Shown: piece after piece, positions 55,053 to 64,000 of the stretch
How positions within the stretch are numbered: position 1 is the first letter of the stretch
How the letters are laid out: each line of letters begins with the position of its first letter
NCBI GenBank assembly: GCA_047967505.1
Contig: CM106539.1
From: Dipteris shenzhenensis
Taxonomy: Eukaryota; Polypodiophyta; Polypodiopsida; Gleicheniales
Reading direction: 5' to 3' (one strand)
DNA: 64,000 bases
The notes under the pieces: generated by a model
Database searches by the model: none
Told to the model about the DNA's origin: nothing
Seen by the model: only the letters and a program-made list of their open reading frames with translations
Translations under genes and position numbers: made by a program

Positions 55053-55417
55053 CAAGTTCAACCTCTTGTGTAGGACAGCAGAAACAAATCCTTGAATAGT
55101 AGCCAATTGGGGCACCTCCTTCCAACTTCTTCCTCTCTGTTGAGACTCTTCACTTTAGATTCATGAGTTCTCTTGTGCCCAGAAGCACAGAATCTCACAA
55201 CCAAACTCAAAACATCGTGGAGAACAGGACCATTTTCAACACACACACACCCTGAATCTCTTAGAAGTGATGCAAGTATAGAAGCATCATCCCTCACAAA
55301 AGCTCTAACAGAAACTCAAGGTGGCCACAAAGACACGAAAAGAAAAAAATGCACTCAAAAAATCCCAAATCCCAAAAAATCGCGCAGCTTTTCTTGCTTT
55401 GCCCACACCCTCCATCT
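55053..55417. other. Sequence between gypsy LTR copy 1 and the LINE, with left TSD copy
   Basis: No gene is recognised here. It may be the 3' part of the gypsy element, just inside its 3' LTR. 55405-55417 is ACACCCTCCATCT, the left copy of the 13-bp target duplication of the LINE. Confidence 0.5.
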
Positions 55418-58400
55418 CTCTCTTTTTTTTCCCCCCAAAGAAAGGAACCTTCTATTAATGCTTGAAAGCTTTCATACAAGACAACAACCCCGAAGGTGCT
55501 GAGTATGAAAAAGCCCCAGAAAGGCTGAAAGAAAGAACCAGCCTATTCTAGAGAAACCCAGCTCACTGCCTAGGGGATCTCTAGTACTGGGGCTAACAGC
55601 CAAGTGGGGGGACTAAACAACCAGGGAATCCCTCGCGGGGTGAAGATGTAGAAAACTCCTGCAGGCCAAGCATTGCAGAAACAAGCACGCCTCTCGATAG
55701 TCGCCATGGAGCCTGGAGCCCCACGCTCCCAAGTGGACCGTAGAGTGTATATAATGTCCTGCCAGATGGTGACCAAGGTAGCCGAGGGTAGAACCAGGTG
55801 CTTACCCATCACAAGACTGCAACGAGCCACCCAAATGTTCCATGCCGTAATGCTGGCTACCACCTCCCAAACGTTGTCCTCCCTAGGAGGAGGAGCTAGG
55901 CTATCACGAGGGATTGCCTCGTGGAGTGCTATCCTCTGGATGCTCTGAACCTATATCCGGTAGGCTGGAGAGATCTCATCAATCTAAAACATGTCCTCCC
56001 TCTGTCAACCAGACCACCATCCTCCAGGTGTAGTCTCTCTAAAGACTCTGCATACGTGTCATGATCTTGAGGGCTCCCATCCAAATCCTCGATGTGCTGC
56101 GAGCGACAGCTCCAGAGGTAGTGCGGGATAGTCTCCAGGACACCATCGAAGCAACAATGGCACTGCCCCTCCACTCGCATCTGCTCCGACCACGGTCCGA
56201 TGGGCAAGCCTATGTGGGCGGCCAACCAGAAGAAGTATGAGGTCTTCCTCGACCGCAAGCTGGACCACAACCGCGTCCAAAACTTGTTGTGAACATCTCG
56301 AGGCACTCTCTGGGTCACCCAATGCCTCTCCCTCGAGGGGGTCCACCTCGACGAATCCATCTGAAACCTCTTGCCAATCCGTGTGGTGTAGGAAAAGAAG
56401 GGCACCTCATCTACCTGCTCGGCTAGGCCGCCCCTGCAGGGCCAGAACCACTCTCTCGGATCCCACTGGACCTCCCTCAGGGGTCTACCCTCCCACAGCC
56501 AAAGGTGCCATCTAGGGGCATCTTGCTCTCAGATACTCGGAGGGTTAATGTGCCACTCCTTCCCCAAACGTCCCACCACTTTGATCATCTGTTAGTGAAT
56601 CCCATCAAGACTCCCATCCATCTCGAGGTCTCTCTCAGTGAGTGGCGGAAGTAGGCCTCCAGGTCCTACACGGAAGAAGCCGGGGTGTGTGCTGCCTCAC
56701 TCCATCAACATCCTCAAGGGAACACTAGTATGGGAAAACTACCCCAACCATCTGCTGTCTCTCTATACACAAAGTCCTTCCCACCAGGACTCAGGAATGG
56801 CTAAGTCAATCTCGCACATCCGCTGCCCTGCCCCTCGCAGATGCGCTAGGGCATCAAGCCTCGCCTCTGCCTCCATGGGTAATCTGCTCCAACGGCCAAA
56901 GGACCTTTTCGGACCACTGTCCTACTGTGCCCAACCAATGTGAGTTCGTTGTCTGAGCATACATCCCTCCTGATATCTGATCCCTCGGTGCCACATAAGT
57001 AGCTGATGCTCAAACTCCTCTTTGCATCTGGTCGGAGCACAAATGAGACCCCCTGCCAGTCTCTGCCAAACCATGTGAAGGCTCCTCATCAAGGGGGAAC
57101 CCTTCCTCGTAAGGGGGGCTTGAGAGAAGATCCATCTATGTGAAGGCTGCCACAGTCCCCCAGTGCGTGGGGTGTTCCTTAGAAGCCCTCGTTGTAAGAG
57201 GAGCCTCCAAGGCTCTGCACCTGGGGTGAGGCCACAAACCACCAACTTGCCCAGGAGGGCTCTGCTCTGCATCTCTAGATCAATGATACCCAAGCCTCCC
57301 AGTGCCTGCGGCATGATCACCGCCTGCCAAGCTACTCGGACCCTAGTGTTCCTCATGCCGTCCGAACTTGCTCAAAGGAAGTTCCGTACCAACCGTCAGA
57401 GATGCCCAATGCATCCTCTGTGAAAGCACCAACAGGAGACGATATACCAAGCCGTGGCAAGGACCTGGTTTGCCACTAAGGTGCGACCTGCTAGAGAGAG
57501 TTTGGCCGAGCTCCAATAGAGAAGCTTGCGCCAAACACTCTCAAGGACCGAGGCGATCTGCTGCTCTGCCGTAATGTCAATACCAACCTGGCATCCAAGA
57601 TATCTCGTCGTCTGGCCCTGCGATATCCATCTGAAGTCGAAGTCACTCCCCCACTCATGGATCTCTTGTGTCTCTTCAAAGCCTAGGAATAAAACTTATA
57701 TATTTTGTCTAGTTGATCTATGCACCCGAGGCCTCACAGTAGATAGCCAAGGTGCCCCTCACTCTCTCCAGACTCGTGGTGCCCTCAACATACAAGGCCA
57801 TGTCATCTGCAAACTCCGAGTCAAGCAGCTCCTCCTCTTGTCTTATTGGGAGCCTCAACCCTGTGAGGCCCACCACCTGTGATCTCAGGTAGTAGCCCAA
57901 AGCCTCTGCCACAAATAAGAAGAGGAAGGGAGCGAATGGGCAGCCCTCGAGTGAGAGAGAGGAAAGGCCTTGCCGGGGTGTCCTCCGATAAGCATCTAAC
58001 TAGAGCTCCCTACATAGAGCACCGAAACTTGTCTGACCCATCTGTGTGAGAAACCCAATCTCCGCATAGTGCCCTCCAGGAAGGATCACTCCACCCTGTC
58101 GTAGGCCTTCTCAAAATCCAAGAGAAGGAATCCAAGAGAAGGACGACCAACGGCTGTGACTCCTCCCTGGACCAATCCACTGCCTCCCAAAACGTGAAGA
58201 TGTTGTCCACGATGTTGCGCTCCTGAACAAACCCAGTCTGTGTCGTGAATGATGTCGGTAAGATGGGGCCGTAACCGCAAACTCAAGACCTTGGCGAGGA
58301 TCTTATATGCAGTATCAAGCAGAGTGATCAGTCTCCACTGTCGGATGTCTGACCTATCTCCCCCTTTTGGGATCAAACAAATCCACTCTCTGCTAAAGGA

Positions 58401-59095
58401 CTAAGGGAGAGAGCCTGTGTCAAATATCTCCTAGGAATCTAAACGGAAAGGGGTGGAGATAATCTCCCAAAAGTTTCGAAAGAAGGCCGGGGTCAAGCCA
58501 TCCTCACCCGGACACTTCTGGGTCGGGAGAGCCTTGAGGACTTCCTGAGCTCCTCATTTGTGAAAGGCTCCTCAAGTCTGCTGCATAAATCCCACGAGAC
58601 TACTATCGGAACGTGATCCTAGACTACATCCCAAGCCACAAGGCCAATTGGGGTCAGCCTCTCCGTCTAAAAGAGATGGCTGTAAAAACTCGTGGTCAGG
58701 TCTAGAATCTCCTGCGGGTTAGTGTGCATGATGCCCTGCGAATCCCGAAGACGCTGCAACTGTGTGTCTGCCAATCGAGGCCCAGTGGTCTGAAAGAACT
58801 GCTTTGTCATCCTGTCCCCCTGCTACACCCACCGAGCCCAGGAGGAGTGGTAGGAGAACTCAGCCCACTGAGTCTCCATGTCCTGAAGCTCAAGGCGAGC
58901 GCTCTCGAATCTGTCGCTAAGCCACTGAGAACCTGGGTCCTGCTCCCTGAGCCGCTCGATGGAGGTGAGGTCTCTCCTCAAAGCCTGCTCACGCTCCTGA
59001 AGGGTCCTCCACCGCCTAAGGGTGTGAGCCTGCAACTCCTCACTGCTCCTCTGAATCGCATCGGCCCTCTCTGATTGCTCCCAAATCCCTGCCTG
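55418..59095 (-). mobile_element. LINE, 5'-truncated, with 13-bp target-site duplication
   Basis: This is a minus-strand non-LTR retrotransposon of 3,678 bp. ACACCCTCCATCT is present exactly at 55405-55417 and 59096-59108, the duplication expected from target-primed insertion. The 3' end (left) has an A-rich tail on the minus strand (T run at about 55422-55430 on the plus strand). It lacks ORF1 and the endonuclease and starts within the region before the reverse transcriptase. It is inserted into minus-strand gypsy-related sequence. Confidence 0.88.
55500..59080 (-). pseudogene. LINE ORF2 C-terminal part: reverse transcriptase and zinc-knuckle region, decayed
   Basis: From right to left: a helical pre-RT region (59035-58823), a GDRMTKQFFQTTGPR-like block (near 58800), then RT text MIPKGGDRSDIRQWRLITL, AYKILAKVLSLRLRP and FLLLDFEKAYDRVE (58376-58086). 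The catalytic EFADDMALYVEG follows (near 57810), then VAWQAVIMPQALGGLGI (near 57300). The zf-RVT region has SYFFWLAAHIGLPIG and CHCCFDGVLETIPHYLWSC (56280-56120), and the C-terminus has AWNIWVARC (near 55840). This order is that of plant L1-type LINEs. At least four frame changes and several stops show it is inactive. Confidence 0.85.
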
Positions 59096-60953
59096 ACACC
59101 CTCCATCTATTGGAAAGCCCCATCATAGCAGCCATGCCTCCTGCTTTCCATTCTCGTAACCATGTGCCATTAGTGCTTGTCATTGCTACATCCTATCAAT
59201 TAGTCTACCATGCATAGGATTTAATCACGCATTGTTATTTACCCCCCTATCCTTTGGTTACTAGAGAATATGCTCCTTCACCTAAGCATTCACAATTCCC
59301 CTTATATTTCATGCTCCCCAGTCTTAATTGCATGCTATAATGAAATATTTTAACAATGATAATAGCAACACTTCAACCAAAAACGACCCTCCTAACAAGG
59401 CCTAGCTGCTACTACTAGTACAACAAACAACAATACTTGTAGAACAAAGTTACCATGTGCTAATCTTGGTTGACATTCATGTCCCACGGTCTTCATAAAG
59501 CTGATGTAGTGAGTTGGTGTAGTCCTCTCTACCTCCATTATGCATATTGTTTGTAGACCATGCCTTACCCTTCTTTCCATTCACTCAACCTGTAGTGATC
59601 ATCATCATCCCGACCATGTACTTCATAAACCAGTATCAATTAATTTTGTTTTTTTAAAAGGTTGCATCGAAATTCTCCAAAACTAGTGAGATCCATTAGA
59701 AAAGTGTTGCACTCGAAAAGGGCCTTCCACTTTGTCTGGAACTTAGTCTTGAAAGTGTTATCCAACTTACTATAATATCAAAGCACAAGTCACCCTTACC
59801 ATTCTTTTTGTCTTTGATCTTCTCATTAGCTCTCCGCTGATTTTGCTCTTGGGTTTTCTGATAATGCTCCAATGCTTGCATCTAATCCAACATCTGATCC
59901 AACTCTACTGCCTGCAATTCCAAAAGTCAAATCCTGAAGTAATGCTGAGGTTCCCCATTTATTTTAATCAAGAATTTCAATGCTGGCACCTCTACTTCCA
60001 TAAAATCCTCTTCCCCTTCCTCGACCTGCACCACCCAACATATTCAAGCTCATGTTCTTCCTTACTTCAGCCGTTTCATGGAGGTTCTATTTCAAAGACT
60101 CATCCCTTCTTTTAACTCTTCTAGAACCCCGGTTGCCCCAGTCTCTTCATCTTCCATTCCTTTTCTCGTGCAAGCCATATTACCTCATGAAACCGACAAG
60201 GGTTCTTTAGTTTTATTTTCACCAGCTTAAGGCCTACAATAAATCTCTCCTTTTTAATCATTTCAAGTGGGATCTTTGTGGTTCCATAATTCAACACAAA
60301 GTATTGGTCGACATCTTGGTTAGGTGCTTGTTCAAAATTGCAGAGCTCCTTCTCGATCCCACTAGGGTCTCTTTCACGAGCATATTGGCCCAAAAATGCA
60401 GCTCACTCCCCTATATGTAGGCTCTCATGGGGGTCATGAGCCTCTCGAATTATTGGCACATACATTTGCACACATGTCCTTGCCTCTCCTTTCAAACAAT
60501 ATGTTAAGATCTGCAGCAACCCTTACCGTGTATTCTTATCCTTCATCAAAGCCACAAACTCCAAATCTTCTACAAACCTAGCAGCATCTTCATGGGGTAG
60601 TCCCATCGATTTGGTGAAAATCTTGAGCCATCGCTGACTTGCGATTTCACCCTCGCCTAAAGCTCTTTTCTTGTTACCACACTGCCAAGGATATATGAGG
60701 CTCCAAAACAGCGATAGAGGGAATCGGGGGACCATGGGTGACCTCTATAGCAGCCTCTTCTCTTAAAAGCCCAACAAATCCTTAGAGCCCTACCGCTTAA
60801 CACAACCAGAATGAAAACAACAGGGATGAGTTTTCAGATTGTGTCATCTTCTTTGCATTCTTCCAAGTGAGAGACTTCCTCGGGTAAATGATTATCAACT
60901 CCGCATCACTTCATCAAGCGCTCTAGAACAAACCAATCATGCTCTATATGCCA
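59096..60953 (-). pseudogene. Gypsy-type element copy 2: gag and integrase tail, internally deleted
   Basis: 59096-59108 is the right copy of the LINE target duplication. From right to left: a primer-site-like sequence (complement of GCTCTATATGCCA, 60941-60953), leader, then gag blocks WLKIFTKSMGLPHEDAA and VEDLEFVALMKDK (60735-60523). YARERDPSGIEKELCNFEQ and KERFIVGLKL with a PCRFHEVIWLAREKE tail follow (60393-60121). Then comes, without any protease or reverse transcriptase, an integrase C-terminal block YYSKLDNTFKTKFQTKWK (59810-59700), preceded by HYQKTQEQNQRRANEK. A large deletion must join gag to integrase near 59890-60120. 59109-59640 shows nothing clear. Confidence 0.65.
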
Positions 60954-62049
60954 TGATAACACCACTATGAAAGAAATCCAACACATATTATATGGGTTAC
61001 ATCAGCAGCAAGCACCAATAAAAGGATCATGTTCAGCACAAGGTTCTCTCCACATGAAAAGACTCAGTTTTCTTTCAGCACGGTTGTTCCTGCCGATAGC
61101 TTTTGGTATGTCACGCTTCCTTTGAGTAGTCAAGATACAAAGATAGTTGCATATAGGAGTATGGAGGGGTAGATACTTATCCACATCATTCAATCACACA
61201 TCAACATCACACACATATGAAGAAAGAGCCTGGGGAATCAGACATTTAGGGTCCTCAATGGCCAGCAACATGACCTTCACAGCAAGATCTGATAGCCCAC
61301 TTTGACATGAATATGTTCTTCTTCCTTTGACAAGAACCTTGTCCCCTTGATGCAGATGACACTCTCCCATGGAAAAGGAGCCTTGACTCAATTAACAAGT
61401 ATGATCTTCTCAATCCTCTTATTTCCCTTGCCCAAATTGCAGGCTTGCAAGCCCATGACTTGTGTCTTTTAGGTGCACGGAATGAGCACCTTAGTCAATA
61501 CCTATCTTGACCAAATCTCAGCTTTTAAGAATGCAAAATCAAACCATTATTTATCATCTACAACGCGATTATATGCTGATTTCAGAGTAGCACAGGAGCA
61601 GCCTGTAACACCTTCAGAATTGCATATAGCAGGTGCAAATTCAGGTCTCCGACTCAGGTAAAGGCAGAAGCACTTCAGCCTAGTCACATTTCGTCAAGAT
61701 CCTTCACAAACACCTCTAATTGAGTAGACCACCTACTTGATGCAGCCTGCGGTTCATCCACAATATATACAAGAAACAAGTGTCATAGCGCAATGTGGGG
61801 ACACCATACCTTCTGATTCCAAGACCAGCCACAGCCTCTTCATATCGATGTAGATTGACATTGCGTGGATCTTGTCATGAACATCCAATTTTGCCTTCAG
61901 AGTCGCCCGAGTCTCGATCTTTCTAACGCCACATGATCTCGATCAAAGTAGAAGAGAAGATCCACAAAACATCAATTCTGCAAATAGTGATCAGACAGGG
62001 GAGGGACGACATCCATGCTGCCTCCTTTTCTTTGCCTTGCAAAACTTCA
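60954..62049 (-). repeat. Gypsy-type LTR, copy 2
   Basis: This is about 1,096 bp on the minus strand from TGAAGTTTTGCAAGGC (62049) to ...TGTTATCA (60954). Homology with 53924-55052 stops at the same base on the right, which marks the LTR edge. It is diverged from copy 1 by many substitutions and small indels, so it is old. Short frames are not genes. Confidence 0.65.
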
Positions 62050-62429
62050 TAAGACCTGCTCGAGAATCAAATAGGGAAAGAGGGCAGAGATGATGAATTG
62101 AAAGTGATGAGGGAGACATAGAGAGAGAGAGAGAGAGAAGCATTAAATAAATACCGAAAGGGCACCAAGGCATTTGGGGCCAGTGGGTGTCTTGTGTACT
62201 GTTTACATTGAGCAAGGGCATTCTAGCCTCCCCATTGTTGTTGTTGAAGTTTATTTCTAAGTACTGTTAAGTCATTGAAGTGACTGAAGCTTGCATTGTG
62301 GCTATTTATGAGGTTTATGATTGAGTACCTTCATTGCAATTTTTGCTATAGCCATCAATCTCAGCAAGCATGTCACACTGTGATCGTTGACCATCTCTGG
62401 GTTGGAAGGGCAAGAGGAAGACAGAGCAT
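62050..62429. other. Junction region; nothing recognised
   Basis: This is a short stretch between the minus-strand gypsy LTR and the plus-strand gypsy gag. It contains a (GA)n run (62119-62138). No primer-binding site or LTR edge for the following gag could be found. Confidence 0.4.
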
Positions 62430-64000
62430 TAGAGAGTTTTGAGGAGGAGCATAGCATCAGTGGGGGTGATGAGGAGCAAGACAGTGGGATGCCCTTTTCC
62501 AGTTGCGAATGCAAAGTGTTGTGGGAGCTCTGTCACAGTTGCAACAGATTTTCATGGAGATTATGCAAGCCCCTCCTACTATTATTGCTCCTCCTGGAAG
62601 CAAAAAGATAGCTCAGAAAAAGCAGAAGAAGCAAAAGAAGACTCATAGGCATGTATCTTTAGTGGACAGCCACCAGAGATGCCCACAGTCACCCCTGTAG
62701 CGGGTAATGCCAATAATTTCCACTCAATCAATCAAGGACAGCAAGTCCTCCCTCAGCCCATGATGCATCCAGAATACTTTGGAGGGGGATCAGTTTTTCA
62801 GGCAATGGTGGGCCAGCCCACAGAAGGGTCCAAAATGCTAGGCAGCTATATGGGCAGCATTCAGCCCGGAATGCAGAATTTCCAGCAACATATGATGGGC
62901 GGAATGCCCCCTGCAAATGCCAATATGATGTACTCAAACATTGGGATGCAGCCTGAGATGCAAACAGGTATGCTTGGGATGATGGCCAATACTTGGAATA
63001 TGCCATAGATGCAGGGAGTGGGACCCGAATGTTTTACCCCACCATGGGAATGGGTGAAAATGGTTCAAAATGCGGGAGCAATGATGACTCCAGCCTTTTT
63101 ACAGCCCCCCGTTTATGATAATCTCACCCCTAAAGGCAAGCTGAAAGATTACAAGGATGGAGGGGCATTTGTGAAGTTTGAAACCTTCAATGGGATGCAG
63201 GACAAATTGAAGGCTTTGACATTCATGCAACAGTTTGATTCCGCCCACTCAAGTGGACACTTTACAAAGTCTTCCCAAGTTCGAAATGCAGCCACCTTTT
63301 TGAAGGGCAATGCACTCCAATGGTGGACCAACTTACTTTTAAAGGATAAAACACCTACCACATGGGTTGAATTCAAGCAAGTGTTCTTAGCCGCATGGTT
63401 AACTACCACTTTCGAGGTAGATATCATGACCGCTTGGTATAAGCTAGATGTGGCGAACTGCCGAAATTTGGAAGACTACAATCAGAAGTTTTGGAAAGCT
63501 TTGTTGCCAGTGAATTGTTACAGGCATGTATTGTTGTCTAAGCAAATTGAAAGGTATTGCTACGGGTTGCCCAAGGAGATTCGGGAATACTGCACAAAGA
63601 CCAAGGTCTCCAATATGTCCTCGTTGATTCAGAATGCCACTACCGCTTATGCACTCATGCAAGGGAAAGTTTCGGGATTCAGAGGTAGCCAATAGGAGAC
63701 ATCAAAGGGCAGCAAGGCGGAATCTCCTAAGAAGTTCAGAAAGTTCTCATAGCCTATGAAAGCAAAGTTTGTTGCAAGACAGAGATGAGTACCGTATGTC
63801 AGATGAAGAAAAACAAATTCTTTATGATGCCACACAACATCCTACTGAGCAAGGTAAGCATAAGGAAGAGAACAGGAATGATCAAAAGAATAAGAAGCCT
63901 AAACCCACTGCTGGTCTTTTGCCAGACATGATCGGGGATGTTCAGAACACAGATGCTATAGAGTTATGTCGGGCATGGGGCAAGATAAGAGACCAAACAG
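62430..64000 (+). pseudogene. Ty3/gypsy-type gag, running off the window
   Basis: The N-terminal part is in one frame (LQQIFMEIMQAPPTIIAPP, KKQKKQKKTHR, 62530-62660). It then shifts to a Met/Gln/Gly-rich stretch (62679-63005) and a retrotransposon gag domain (63009-63695) with FVKFETFNGMQDKLKAL, FLKGNALQWWTNLL, TWVEFKQVFLAAW and IERYCYGLPKEIREY. In-frame TAG codons occur at 63006, 63693 and 63750, and a one-base shift near 63770 restores the frame DEYRMSDEEKQILYDA, which is open to the edge. No zinc knuckle is reached before 64000. The nonsense codons in the gag frame are again only TAG. The 5' LTR was not identified. Confidence 0.75.

Overview
The window looks like nuclear DNA from a land plant with a large, transposon-filled genome. 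The evidence is the set of element families (En/Spm-type CACTA transposons with tnp2, DUF4218 and DUF4216 modules; Ty1/copia elements primed on initiator-tRNA-Met-like sites; Ty3/gypsy gag; a plant-type LINE) together with one host-like gene for a secreted hybrid proline-rich protein. A seed-free plant (fern, lycophyte or bryophyte) is my low-confidence guess from the flavour of the copia and gypsy proteins. The sequence does not fix the species.

Layout. 1-10704 is the right-hand part of CACTA element A: a decayed tnp2 transposase gene on the minus strand, itself hit by a copia remnant, and a divergent second gene on the plus strand. About 10890-13290 is a decayed member of a transposase-like family I cannot name. 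13292-15597 (E1) and 15598-19365 (E2) are remnants of a second CACTA-like family with CACAA termini and GCGTCTAT-rich ends. 19366-24640 is the only non-repetitive island and holds the proline-rich gene (21745-22980).

24640-42214 is a nest. Host tnp2 gene D (plus strand) is split into three pieces by element B (26387-31713, target duplication CAT) and element C (33146-41927, duplication AAT). C in turn carries a CACAA-type element, E3 (36603-39148, duplication TAA). D is truncated at its left by a copia LTR (25223-25513) and at its right by a short LTR (42215-42348).

42215-53390 holds LTR relics and an old copia element G. A structurally complete copia element F (47054-52948, two 169-bp LTRs that read identically, duplication GTGCA) is inserted in its gag. 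53390-62049 is a minus-strand gypsy array with two ~1.1-kb LTRs, interrupted by a 5'-truncated LINE (55418-59095) flanked by a 13-bp duplication. From about 62430 to the edge runs another gypsy gag on the plus strand.

The most interesting points concern A, B and C. They share a layout in which tnp2 and a second gene diverge from a central control region, the two ends carry different terminal sequences, and the 14-bp palindrome TCGCTATATAGCGA clusters at both ends and at the central divergent promoter. In B that central module is amplified into four tandem copies of exactly 289 bp. Separately, element F carries six in-frame stops that are all TAG at positions compatible with glutamine, although its two LTRs look identical. 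No rRNA, tRNA or CRISPR feature was seen.
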